From assembly GCF_949628265.1 (NCBI RefSeq), contig NC_088787.1, forward strand, positions 27,394,501 to 27,458,500: a DNA stretch of 64,000 bases. The letters run 5' to 3'. Within the stretch, counting starts at the first letter, position 1. Every line of letters starts with the position of its first letter. A model generated the notes under the pieces. The model saw only the letters and a list, made by a program, of their open reading frames with translations, had not been told where the DNA came from and did no database searches. The DNA is from Cloeon dipterum. Taxonomy: Eukaryota > Arthropoda > Insecta > Ephemeroptera > Baetidae. The translations under genes were made by a program, and so were the position numbers. Positions 34,691-48,600 of this stretch are shown here, piece after piece.

Positions 34691-36645
34691 CTGCCCGCCG
34701 AGAAAGACGCAATGGCAGGCTTTATTCAAAACCAGCCTTTTAATTTAATTGCCATTGCTCTAAATGTGACTTACCCCATTTTGAACACGAAATCTGAAAA
34801 TAGCACTCAATGTGAGTAATTAATAATTATTTTTTTAACTATGACACGTATTTTTCCAATTAGAAAGTTTTGCCAATTATTAGCTCACAATCAAACTTTC
34901 GATAAAGAAAATTGCAATAATTTTATTTTCACATGACCAGATGAAGGCTCAAATATATCAAAGAGTAAATTGCACATCACTCGGAAAAATCTAGGGATGC
35001 CATGTATTTTTTGGGTGAGAAACTTCGTGCCAGAAACTTTTCAAATGTTTCCGTAGTTCAACAACACAAGCATTTGCTTATAGTGCCAAGATATATAAAA
35101 ATAATATAGATTGATAGTTACAAAACAAATTATATAATCTTTATTTGATGCAGATTGTGACGAGCAAAATATGAAAGTGGAAAGCCAGCAGGCCGACACG
35201 GTAAACTTATGTGCGATAGTATTTTTTATATCGTAAAAGTGCTTGTTGCGACAGCGAAAATGTAGTCAGCTTGCCTTGTTTTCTACTTTTTACCCTCTCT
35301 ACATGCACATTTTACCTCTGCTTTTAATTGGTTATAACTGTTGGGAATCGAACTATAGAGTATAAAGGCACGCTTAACGGTTAAACATGTGTGTGTTTTC
35401 TGTCTGTTTACTTAATCGTTAAGATAGCATGTGTAGAGAAACTTGGGTGGTTTAGCACAGTATAAATGAATCAGAAATTTAACCTTTATTCAAGCAGTGG
35501 TGTACACACAAATAAATTATATTTTAAATAATAGATCCAATGAATGTTTTCCGCATTCTCGTCATCTTTGATTTGCAAATCTCAGAAAATAATAATTTTC
35601 CAAGAATGATAGTAAACACGAGATCTCATAACAGAATTTTGTCAGACAGCGTTAAGAATAACGAAGGCGAGCATTTTATTAAATTTCCACGAAGGACAGT
35701 TTCATACAGAAGACATAAAATAAGCGCATAACGTCCCGTTTTAATATATTTAGGTTTGTGGAATGTAGTCACCCTGGATTTGAGAAATAAATAATTTTAT
35801 TAGATGTATAACGGTCGCACTTTGATTGGGGTCCTAAACAAATATTATTGGTAAATATTTTACCGAAATTCATTACAATTGTGCTGATTTTCAAGGTCAT
35901 CACGCAAAATATTAATATACTGTCTTAACCTGAGGTATAGATGATTCGTGTAATAATCATACTGAGAGAATTTAATCAAAACGAATGAAAATTTAACATG
36001 ATTAAGTCTCCATTTAATACGTTATTAAAATATTTGTTAATTACTTAGACTATCCCAAAAATTATTTATGTAAGCATATTTTCTCTTCAGTTCTTCGTGT
36101 TCTTTTTTAAACAAAATAGCAATCCATTTTTTATTAATAATACCTTTTTGCCAAGGTTATTACAATGAGAGTTTTGTAATTGAAAAACATCACTCCGAAT
36201 TTTTCATCATTTCCTAATTTTACTCGGTGCAGAAACTAAAATCACTGACCCTCGCATTCTTTGTTTCTCCGAAGGGAAAGTGATACACACGAAACTCAAT
36301 AAAAAGACGAAATCAGAAACTCATTCATCGAGCGCTTTCTGTATGCACCATGTATGTACGTTTGCGAGTGTGCCATCATAAGGGGCAGCCGGGGGGTGGG
36401 TGCGTGTGCGAATCTGAAGAGCGCATGCCGAGTGCGGAGGGCGGGCGGGTGGCGGGTGTTGTCTTTTTATCGGTGTGGCGCTTTGGCGCGGAGCAATCGG
36501 CGGCGAGGGTGAAGATAGTATCGAGCGGGTGCAGAGAGAGGGTGCCTGCGATGCGATGCACCCGCGCGGCGGCCTCGGCTCCACCGCACCACCGGGCAGC
36601 GGCGTCTGCAGGAGCAGTGCGAGTGCGGCAGGCTGGTATGGCAAG
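34691..36645. other. Intergenic region between the CA cluster and the EB-module gene
   Basis: AT-rich, with no recognisable coding exon up to about 36.3 kb. From about 36350 to 36645 the sequence turns GC- and CpG-rich and is probably the promoter and 5' UTR of the gene starting at 36646. An upstream in-frame ATG (36544) exists, but its peptide is low-complexity and precedes the signal peptide, so it is not preferred. Confidence 0.5.
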
Positions 36646-39600
36646 ATGACACCGATCGGCCTGCTGCTCGGCCTGCTCTGCTGCGTCGGGCCCACCCTGC
36701 AGGTGCTCGTGGTCACCGCCGGCAGTCAGGACCACCCCCGCTCATCCACCGAGCCCGTTCCAGCCACCCCGGTCGTCCACGAAAACAGTTCAGGTGTGCT
36801 TACCTCGCCCCCAGCCCCGGTAACGTCTCGGGCGATGGCCAAAAGAGGGGTTCAATTCAAATTTTCGTCAGTTTTGCAAAAAAGGGAAAAATCAGCAAAA
36901 AGTTTGAAAGTGGATTCGCGCATTTTAAAATTTTTCATGGTGATTACAAATTTTTTAAAGGGTTTATCTCAAAAGTTGTGACCTGCTCATTAAAATACAA
37001 AATGATTTTTTTCTGAGCAAAGAATGTTCTAGACGTTTGGACCAATATTGATTGATTTTGAAATCTAAAAAAGTAGGAACGGTATGGATCTATTTTTCTT
37101 CCGCGATTTAATTTCATTCCTTAAAACAGGCTGAAATTTTTATCTCTCTTTTTCGTTATTTTATTTTCAAATCGGAGAAACTGGATGCAATAAAAAGTGA
37201 TGCAGTTATTCTTGGCAGTCAGAACATGAGAAACCGCTGCCAAATTTGGCTATTCAGCCGTCTCTCTTTGGCATAATTCAAATTCAGTTGTTGCTGGAAT
37301 TCGGGGCGGATCATTTTTCTCAGTGCGTAAATGTACCACGTTCCGGGCGCGTTTCGCATCATATAGTAAATGAATAAACCGCACCCACCGCCCGTCGGTG
37401 ATTTCGAATGTGCGTGATGTAATCCTTGCCTCACTTGGATTTGGCCGCGCGAGTGCCTCTCTCGGTGCAATCAATCTTTCATGCAGTCCGTAACCCTTAA
37501 CCTTTGACACGCTTTGACTGCCGCTCAATACGAGCGCCCCGCGAGTGTGTGCGAATGGCTTTCCTGCCGCTGCTTGCGGTCGCACAATTGTGTAACGCTT
37601 CACACAAAAGTCTATTTTTTCGAGCAGGATGTGCAGATAGCGACGTGATTTACACCTACACTCTGTACGCAAAGTGAGTTGAGCGCGGAAGTGAAGCTTT
37701 TATTTGCGCGCTCTAAAAGTCTCGCAATTTTGTGTCAGTTGTATATGAATTTGTTTTAAGAAAGGAAGAATTGAAAGAAAAAAAAATAGTGAAATCTCTA
37801 CCGCTCCTCTTAGTGAAATTCCGTAGAGAAAAATTATATCGAAAGTTCTCGTGCATACTGGACAGCCACTGTTTCGGCCCTTCAGGCCTCATCAGCAGTA
37901 CTTTACCCGTGAAACAAAATTCAGCGGCGAGTGGAAGGATTTCCCGAGATTACTTGATTCTCATTACTTCTTTTATCGTGCTCAGCTATGAGTGGAGTCG
38001 ATTATTTTTCAACAGCTTATGTTTCAAAATTTTCTGCAGCTAACACTGCTGTGGGCAGTTTATTTGCAGATAAGAAAGTGCTTATGATAAACGCAGTTGC
38101 TATGAATATGCTACAAGAGAACATGTGAACTTTTCTCTTCAAAAAATTTCCCTCTCGGCCACCCCAAATCCTAGAATCCCATACAGAGAAGCATTTGTAA
38201 AATCATTTTTGTTTTAAATAACAAAATTTAAAACGTCTGATTAAGCTCAGTTTAAACTGAGAGAGATATTTCATTTTAAAATAATTCAAGCGCAATAATA
38301 AAGGGAGGTCACAGCCCTATTTTCCTGCATTTTAAGCGCATTCCGAGGAATGCAGATTCTCAAGCTCAATTACAGTAAACCCAGTTTCCTGCGCAAGCTA
38401 AAGTAGGAATATACAACGACGAGATGCCCTCTTCCATGTCTCATCTTCTCTAGCAGAGCTTGTTGTAGAAATAATTTAAACATTGCACACGTTGAAGGAG
38501 AACAACATAGAAAGCTGTCTGCGCTTTTTAATCGCAATTTCACACACAACAAATGACAGTCCTTTGAACTTGCTTTGCGGTAGTACACGTTCTTATGATC
38601 TAGATTATTTTAATTGAATTTTTAAAATAACAAAAACACTTTAGAATTTGGCATTGAAAATATCCTTTCAAAACCATTTCCTTATCCCTTTGAGGTTTTC
38701 GCTTTACGTAACTGCGGGAATTCCTGCCTGGAATCTCAGAAGGAATGTTAGAAACGTGAGGTTTCGGTGTAAACAAATCCCAATCGAATCCACACATATT
38801 TTTAATAAAAAAAATCTTATTGCTTTTTTTCTGGCTTTTAAAAATTGAAGGGAATAAAATACCAGGGAGACTTACAGTAAGGATTGAATACAAAAATATT
38901 CCAGAACATTCAAATTAATTTTGGAAAACTTTGTTGAGATCAATCGATTATGAAAATTTATTTCAATTGCTTTAAAATCTAACAGGTATCTTTGATGGTT
39001 TTGGAACTGAGCACGACATTTTTTTCACTTTTCCGGCTTTCAAAAACTGCGTTGAGAGACTGGCGGACGTAGGTTTTGCATTCATTAATCTTGCGTCAAT
39101 CATTTCATCAGGAGGTCCGACAGCGCTCTGTGAATAATGAAGATCGCTTCCTTAATTCAGCATTAAAAAGCAAATGGCGTAACAAAAAGGCTATCGCGTG
39201 GCGCGCGCTACCGACTAATTATTTTGGCTGCTTGTTGGCCGCGAAACTACTGCTTTTTTGATCTGCAAAAGGTCAAGTGCGCTGACGGCGCAAACAGCGG
39301 CTTTTTTCGGCACGACAGCACAAAACCCGTAATTTGAATTACCAAAAGGGCGTTGGGCATTAAAGTACAACTCTGTTCTCTCTAGAGTCTGCCGTGCCAT
39401 AAGCCACGAGGAACTAAAAAGAGGAGCCGCAAAACGTCCCAAGCGTGGTAGCTTTAAAGTTGCTAAACACAAAACGCATAAATTATCGGATTATTTAGTA
39501 ACGGAGCCAGTCAAAAAAGTAAATACGCATATTTTCCATGCCCCTTTTCTGTCAATGACTGTATGATTGAATGCAATATTCCGTTGAATCGGAAGTATTG

Positions 39601-42600
39601 CCGTTATGATATAGATATAGCATCATATATGATCGATGTTTGTAACGGTTAATTTAGCATTTCCATGCAATTTGCACAGGAATATCTTAAATTCTTTTTG
39701 AAGCCAGAGAGCTGTATTATTTTAAGAGCCCTTCTAAATATAATTCTAGAACTCTGACAAAATTCTGGATTATTTTTATTTGGAACTTAAACATTATTTT
39801 TTCCAATATCTATCACTTGTTGCTTCATTAACATTTTTACCAGTTTTAATTTTACTTGGATCTGCCTTGGGTTTTCTTTTCTCTTATAACTACATAGAAC
39901 TACATAGAGAAGAGCCAGAATTAAATTCGATCGAGTGAAAATTTAATTTCATAGTGCGTCAGAACAGAATGCCTTTTCCTTAGCTCCACGTTGTACAAAC
40001 CCTTATTCTACTTCTAGAAAATGTGTCAATGCGCTTTACTCTGATGTTCCCCTTTTGCAGACTTTCGATTTCAGGACGCAACGCGGCCCCCTAACATGTA
40101 CACACACACGTATCCCATGCATGAGTACACACTAGCCGAGTAGACCAGAGGACAGAGGAGAGTCTTGAGTGAAACAAAGAAAGGCCCGCCGAGTGCGGTC
40201 TGGAGTGGAAAAGCAGTTTTCCACACCGGCCCGCTGATCGATATCAACTCTGAGCTGGCCGGCGAGCATTTTCGCTCTTGCTGCTGCTGCAGCTGCCGGG
40301 GGGTTGTATTTAATTCGCGAGCGGCTCTTGTTGATATGCAGACGAACGGCAATTAGCGCTGATTTTGCCCCAATTACGTAAAGACGGCACTGCATCAAAA
40401 GTGGCCACCATCTGACTTACGATCCAAAGTGCTCAATTCAATTCCCTTCGCTCTGCCAAAAGGCATTGTTTTGTGCCTCCTTCAAAATCCTCTTGAGCCA
40501 GCCGCACTGATATCTGTTTCAAAGAGAAAATGGCTGGGTCGCGAGTGAGAGAAGGGCAGATTTTTTGCATGCCAGTTTCTTACGAATTACGGCGAAAATC
40601 CTATTTCGCAAGCTCCCATCACTGGAAGTGCAGAATAGTTTGGCATTTAACTGTCCCCGATTTTTCCTGTTCACATACCATAACATTGTTTTTTTTTTCA
40701 TTGCAATTCACTTTTTATCCTTTGGGTCATTTTTATAAGGACAATTTTATAATTCTATGGTCTATAATATTGTTTCAATTGGATTACCAATTTGAGAGAA
40801 ATCTAAGTGGTTTTAATTAGGTTACAAAAGATTCGTAACTCAATCTAATTCAACCAATTCTAAGTATGCCATCTGAAACCGAAAAATTTGCACCAAAAAC
40901 TGTCTAAATAGAGTCAAATTTATTCCAAAAACAACGTCTAATTTCTCAGTCCTAATTGTAAGATAAATAGGATAAATACAATGTTAACAATCTGATTCCA
41001 TCTCATTAATAAACACAAAGTCTCAATGTCGAATTGATTTTAATATTCCAATTTTACCGATTCGCGTGGGATGCTATGGAATTTGGCCTTGACCGTTTAA
41101 AATCTTTTCAGTGTCATGCTGCAAATTTCAAACCTGAATTTCAATAGGTTTCAAATAATGAAATAAATTTCAACTTATTAGATGACATGGGACATGGTGC
41201 TAAATAGATAATGCATAATTTAAAAGTTTCCAACTGCCATTTTTACTCAAAATTCGAAACGATAATTAGGCTGCAGCATTTTTTTTGTCATATTCAAAAA
41301 GTAAATTATAGATATATATCTTAAAAGCAATAAAATATGAGACTGCCACCATCGAGGAAGAGAGAAAGATAAAATACCACGTCCCCAATATGTGGGAACT
41401 ACATTATCAAATCATTATCACCGTTTGCGATAGTGAAAAATGCGTGGAAATTTTTCAATTGTAATGAGCACAGGAACTCATATCAAACAAAACAAGAATA
41501 TGTGGGGATTTTTGTTATTTTTCACGCTAGCGCAGAGCATATTTTTGTGTTTTTACAGTAAGTTTTGAGCCAAAACGCAATGTGAAATTTCAGAAAAAAA
41601 TTGAATTATTACTTTGTGTGTGTTGGCTCGGAGGAACAAATGCCACTGAAAGGAAATGCTACAAAGGTGCTAAAATAATTTACTTTCGCTGCTCTCGTTA
41701 AACGTTTTATTGCTCTACTCAAAAAGGTTATACCGTTTTACATTTTACTTCGTGGCTGAATGTTTGCTTGAAGGAATGACGTTCTGAACATCGCCTGACA
41801 GTGCCTTTTCTCTTATCATATTTCCTCGGTAAACGCGAACATTTTAAAACTTAAAATGTGCCTTTCAACATTAAAAAATTTCTACGCTTTTTCATTATCT
41901 CAAGCATTGATAATGATAGGGAAAACGTTAATGGTTATATTTTCCATGAAATGGGGGACAGCGTTCAACTGTCTCTCTTGCTCGATAGCAGCAGTCTCGT
42001 TATTTTTATGATAAAAATATCTCAACGTGAAAACTTTGCGACAGAAAAATCTAAAGGCCCAATTTGTTTTAAGCTTTACCATGTAGGGTATCGAGGAGCC
42101 GTCATTAATACAAGGGCAGCTTTACGTCCTAAATATTCATCATATTTATTTGGACTTGTAATGGCAATAATCGTATAATTGAAGTAGAATTTGAACTAAA
42201 ATTAACAAACAATATCACAATTATAAATCACAAGAATAAATAAAAAATTCGGACTTTCACATTAAGTTACGACAAAACAATTATTTCTTACCCCGTTTTG
42301 GGTTTAGTCAATTAATACAATTTCTATTTAGATTGATCTCGCACGGATTCTCCATCCAGTTCGGAGAGACAACATTTTGAGGTGACTACTTCTGTGCGAG
42401 TCTGATTATGTAGTGGAGGTGAAGGTGCGCTTCACATTTGCACTGCCTCCAATTACTATCACTGGAATTATCCCAATATTTTATACTTTAGCTTGTAGTG
42501 GCGGGAAGCTAAAACTTCTATTCACAAATAGAATCTATCTGAAAAATAAAAAAATAAAAACTAGAAAATCTTCTGATTGTGAGCAGCAAAACTTTCTCAA

Positions 42601-45600
42601 ATATGCCATGCTTATCTAGAGTAGGGGCGCATTGAGCCAGAGTCTGACCGGCAAAAAGCAGTTTCCGTTTTGAGTGTCGCACCTCAGGTATTCAGAGGCT
42701 GCTGATAGCGATAGCAAATCGGGTGGCTGAGAGAGTAGCATAGTGGTCGAGTACTCAGGCAGACGCGAAGCCACAGAACAAAGAGCATGAGCGCCGCAAA
42801 CAATAACAAAGGGAGCAGGTAGATAAGCAAACCAAGGGCCATTTCACTGGCTTCAGGCTGTGATGCTAACAACACGCGATTAATAGCTGACACGTCGTAC
42901 TTGCAGAATCAAAGGACAAGGTGACACGGGCGCCAATCAATTTTTGCGACATATTTAGTAATGAAATTGACAGGTGATATCGACAGATGATATCGGATAT
43001 TCATGAATGCAGCTGCAAGTCTTAAAATTTTTCATTCACTCTTGCTTGTCTTTTAAAGCCTGTACATAAAAAATATTCTGTAAATTTAGAGCAACGTGTT
43101 ATCGACTTTCCGCCCTAATCGCAAATTTATGAGTGTAGTTTTTGTGCAAAGATGTCTCCACGTTATTGCTGGCCATTATAGCTAGGTCAAACATTAATTT
43201 CGACGCCAGAGGCAGCGCAGAGAGAGGAGGCAAAAATAGCGATCGTGTCATTTGGACATTCTGCCAAGAAAAGAGTGACAAACGGGAAAACTAGTGCGCT
43301 GCGGTGCGCCGAGCTTCACCCAAAACTCTTTCTTCTGCTGTGCTGCAGCGCTGTAATGTCCGACAAAACAAAACGACTAACTAATTCAAATGCACGGCAC
43401 GCGGGAAATCAGGCTGTGAAACAAATGGCCACATATACACAAACGGCGTGCCTAAAATTTCAATTTGCGCAGAAATAGAGCAAAAATCGCGTGTACCGCT
43501 GATTTTTCCGGTGGCCGAGTCTGATCTGAGTTTCCGGCCATCAGAAGGGGCCAACCCGGGCAGGGTGAACGCACCGCCGGCTACCGCTATTGCATAAACA
43601 CACGCACACGTCGATTGGCAAAAGTTGGAGATTTGGCGAGACTGTGCCTGAGGCGGAGGCACGTATCGATCGGCAGGCACCAGCCAGCCAGCCATCCGCC
43701 GGCGCACAATGTACCGGCCGCGTACACACGCGTTCTCATCGCCCGTACGATGGCAACCAGCAGCACTTCCTGACTCGTCGCACTGCAAATTGCAGATAAA
43801 TGCTGCTCGGAGCGCTAAGTAGGCTCGGGAGGCGAGCCTGCCTGCAGTCGCTCGCTAATGGCCTTTCCAACTGCGGCCCCAGACGCATCTCTCAAATCTA
43901 ATTATCTAAGTATGAAATGTGCAAGTTTATCGCTTCCCAGAGACTGGCCTGCCTTTTAGGGGCGTGAAAAATTAATATTGCGGTGCCGGTGTCACCTACT
44001 TATCTTGCCGGTCGAAAGTTATAGCTGCTGATTGACTCGTTAAATTATGCATGTTGCGTTAATAAGGGGATGTCAGCCGCAGAGCAAAAAGTTCTTTTGC
44101 TTGACACTAAAATGAGCACTTTGGTAACGTCGGTGCTATTGATGTACTCTTATCAATAAATGCTCATCAGATTGACCTACATTAACGAAAGAAAATGTCC
44201 AACTGTAAATTTATTAACGGTTCTTAGCTTCTCCTAAACATGTTTTTGTTAATTTATTAATTGAGATTTAATCTAATTAATCAGCGTTCGCATAATTTAC
44301 TAATTAAAAACGAATTATCTTCTTCTTCCATGGACTCAGGAAAACCTCCATTCTTTAAATTCTGCTGTCACCTAAAAATTGCTTTCTTTAACCGTTTGCT
44401 TTTCCTAAATTGATCGTCACTGGAGTCAAATACTTCACAAAGTCAGCCTTTTCTTCTATTACCAACAGTTACCTTAAAGCCATCTTAAATATTATAGAAC
44501 CACCCATATCTCTGCATATTTTGGACAGACTTGTAGCTGGGGATGTAAATTTCTTGTGGGTCTAAGAAGAAATTATATGTCCGCTAAACTATGGCGCGTG
44601 CAGTGCCAGGCTAAAATGATTTTGGAAGGGCTCTCATTTTTTTCCGTGCTGATTTTATGCTCGGCTTAATCGGGAATAAATTTAGAGAGCGTCGAGTGTG
44701 TTTTTGATTAAGAGATCGCGAGCATTTGAGTGGAAGGTGGACTGGAACTCCGGCTTACTACGTACCTCATGTGCTATCGAACGGAAAGTTATTGTCGGGT
44801 AGCTATCGATTGTCGCTGGCTCTTAAGCTCCTTTCCATTGCGACCAAAGAATGATTAATATACGAGCCGAGAGAACTGTAGAACTATTTCTCGTTGAGAA
44901 TAGAAACCTAATTTATCGAGAGTATAATACGGTAGTAGCGTCGTTTCATTGGGTTCAAACCATATTCCACAGTAATTCTTGAAATAATTGAGCATTATGA
45001 TAAATAATTCAAGCACGGTTTGACCCGATTTGTTTAATAGGTCTTATTGATCATTAGTCAACTTTCACACCGTTCAAATATAAAGCTCTTAACTTAAAAC
45101 TCATTAAAAGCACTTTGTCTTTGAGCTGCTTCTTGCGTGGGAGCGTAAGGTGGTGCGCTAACTTTTGCTCATTTGATTCACTTTATTTCATCAGAAAGCC
45201 ATTCAAGAGTTCCCTGAAACAATAAAGTATGCTGCGGCATTCCACCACGCTACAAAACGCACAGCTGGGAAATTCCACGTAGGGTCGTTCGTCCCGATGC
45301 AAACGTCTCGAAAATGGCCCACACGTAACCTTTATGCGAGCGGCTCATGCAACGCGGGGGTGCAGCGCTGTGTGGGAAGCAGAGGCAAGAGGGGCAGCGA
45401 CAGCACCGACCGACCAGCCGAACCAATTTCGTGATTTACTCTTGCATGAGCTCAGCTCGCTCACCGCACCTCCGACGCCGCCCAAGCAATACGCACGCAT
45501 TCGCTCTCGCATCCGTCGTCGTCGGTACGCGACATTTGCCTCGCTCCGCAATCGATACAGCGCGTGTTTGTCTGGTGCTCTTTCTCCCTCTCGGCGCACT

Positions 45601-48600
45601 TGATGTTGTATAATGGGGAACGGGGATGCAAAAAGCTACGAACGACGCGCACGCGGTCGATTGTAAACAAAACTTGATTAACCGCAATCAAGCAATTTGA
45701 GCGCAGTGGATGGGCACGGGTGATTGCGTGTAGTTTGACGTGATGATTGTTTCGCGATTTGACTTGTATTACATCGGTGTAATTGCTTTTAGCTTGGAAC
45801 AATAGAGAAACTCCAAACGAATAAACATGACAACAATAATGAGTATAGGGATGTGAAATTTAATATTTTTCTGAGCCTCCAATCGTTGCGGGACATGGGG
45901 GATATGAGCACAAATCGTGCATATTGAAGCCAATAATTGATAAAAAATAAAATATGAGTATTGTGTACTACTACGAAAATTAATAGATGGACTTGAATTT
46001 TCTTGTCCGGCCAAAATATTTTGCACAAAGTTTACTTGTCGGTTAAAATATTTAGGGTTAAATATTTTCTTATAGATTTCCAGACAGTATTTTTGCTTTT
46101 GAAATATTGCAATATTTTTTAAGTTAGGAACAGTAAAATTTAGTAAACAGGACCTTGTACACTCTTATGGCCCATGGCAACGATGTCTCATTTTTTTGTT
46201 TATGCAGTTTCTGAGTGTCATTTTTGCCTTTGTTCGTGCGATATCAATGATATAAATTTTTCGACTGTGATGTTTTAATTATGAGCAATATTCGATGATT
46301 GGGTATAAGCTACAATTTACCCAGAGAGCTGAACATTTTCCGAGAAAATCAGCTCCAAAATCATGCTCAAACAACGGATACTTCTGTCAACCTACAGAAA
46401 AATATGCTTTATTTTGTCAGAAGGAAATTTACCTTATAATAAGCTACACAGTCAGAATAGTCACGAGGAGAGGAATCGAGATCAAGCAAAAAACGTCGTT
46501 TAGTGTTGGTCAAATTAAATATTTAGTGGAATTTAGCCTAATCTGAAATTCAATTGTTGCTCGATCCAGATTCTACTATTACTACCTGGCAGAGATTAAA
46601 GATTTTACAGCTACCAACTTAGCTCCTATAACACTCCGCTGTGTATTGCTTGATTTTCACCAACGTCAGAGCAAAGAATTAAAAATATCATAGTCCGTAT
46701 ATAGTTAGTTTTTGCGAGTTGAATAGTAAAATTGCTTAAAAAGTATGAACTGACGTATTTTCATCATTTCAAAGGTAACGGACATCGATGTTCTTATAAT
46801 GAACGTAGGGTTCAAACTCGTGCTGGTGCGCTCTCCTTGACCAGTAAAGAAAGAAGATCTTTGCAGATCACTGAACCAATTCACGACCTTGATGGTCGGA
46901 TAATTGGCAATTATCCTTTTTCTCTTTTTAATTGCCATCAGCCAGTGAGAATTGATTTAGACGTAGCTAGGCACCCGGAGGGCAAAATGAAAAATAGTGA
47001 ATAAAATGAAAGAACGTTATAGTCTTAACGAGCGCATAAAAATAAAAAATTTGCAAATTTGGTTGGCCACTCTGCCCAGCTTCTCATTATTGACGCGACT
47101 TTCTGCAAGTCAACTGAGGGGAATGGGACCGTCCAAATAATGTTACTCCGCAGCATCGATCCAGTTGAGATCATCCATCACCACATTGAATTTTGCAGGC
47201 GCGAGTTTGAGCGCAATTTGTGTTCTTCTTTCGCCCAGTTAGACGTGTTGCCCAGCTGAGTGGGCAAAATGTTGTGTACGTGCGGCAGCAGGCCGGCCGG
47301 AGACTGCACACGCCATTAAATACCCAGCCCCTTTGCTGCGCCACTTGGATAAAGTTGCAAAACTGGGATTCGAAAGATGGATGGATGTTCTGGGGCGCCG
47401 CCGGCCGTTTTATCGACGCCCACGCGCCCTGCCCAAAAAGCGAGCGCCGCGGGACCGATCTTGAGTAAACACGCGGCGTCGTGTGCGAATCGCGGCGGCG
47501 GCATGATTAACAAATTAAATCGGTCGCTCGCGTGCCGAAGTGACGCACACACGTCACACCCCCTGAAGCCACCCCGCCGGCAGGGTGCGCGCACAATGGC
47601 AATAATACGCGAAAAGAAAAAGGTTCTCGGCGGTGCCGGCTGCGAGAATTTACGCCCGGTTGACCTATAGCGAGAAACGGCGGGGGAAAATCGAAGTCGT
47701 AAATAATCTGAGAGCGCGCGCCGGTACAGAGTGCTTCGCAGTTGAAGCACGTTTGGTTGGAGGCAACTCGGCTCAAATTCCGCGCCTCTTACCATAAATT
47801 CGACCTGAAGTGCAGCCAATTCAATTGAACCGCTCAGTAATATTTGTCTACTGCCATGGAGATTGCTTTTTATTTCTTGCTTTTGTATCTGCGATCCAGC
47901 AAGTCCAGGGTGCCTTGTGTGTAGCTTATCAGGTTGTTGGCCCGAGCGTGCACCTGTATATTTAAGACAATTATAGTAATTTTCTAAATATAAAAAGGAA
48001 ATATGATAGTGGCTTCATGAGGAAGGACAAAAACAGCATACTATCAGTTCTACAACTAGTTATTTTAAGAGATATAAAGTCGACCCCTGCCAGTTGCGGA
48101 AGCAAAATTATCAAACACTTAAGGAAAACTCTTTGCATTGTACGTTTGGAGTGAATTTATAGTGTCAGCACTTTTTTCAAAAACTGTAAACTAATCAAAT
48201 CACCAGAAGAAATTTGTAAATTCAATGGTGTTAGAGCCGTAAGGGTACACTCTTTAGATATATCAATAGAGAGTAAATAAATAATATGAAATTTTATTAA
48301 CTTTCAGAATATGTGTTTTTCTTTGCTCGGCATTTATAATTTGTGTTACAGAGAGTAGATCAAACCCGCTAGAATAGCATAGGAATGTAAAAATTGACTC
48401 ATTGATCGATTTGTCTTGTGAAATGTTATCTACAAATCAAACAATTGCGCCTGACTTGAAAAACCATGCATTTAAAATCAATTTTGGCCATTTCCAAAGC
48501 TCCATAGATCGCTCATCAAGTCGTTGAATTTCAAACTCTTTAAACCTGGTTCCCAACACGAAAGGCTACACGAACGCAAAATGAGATCGCCACTCTCCAA

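Noticed and set aside
35340-35360. Possible tRNA T-arm-like sequence (gggaatcgaact)
   Set aside because: No matching acceptor or anticodon arms could be folded around it.
36544-36645. Upstream in-frame ATG extending the EB-module protein
   Set aside because: It would bury the signal peptide behind a Gly/Ala/Ser-rich stretch; the ATG at 36646 gives a proper signal sequence.
36321-36735. Overlapping open frames on both strands around the EB-module gene start
   Set aside because: They arise from the GC-rich 5' UTR/promoter; none has a domain or splice support. Only the frame from 36646, with a signal peptide and a donor at 36793, was kept.
45334-45802. Several frames of 80-113 residues
   Set aside because: Same situation: GC-rich island, frames overlap in all phases, no recognisable protein.
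47316-47819. Minus-strand frame of 167 residues
   Set aside because: Low-complexity, Arg/Ala/Pro-rich translation of a CpG island, with competing frames on both strands and no domain.
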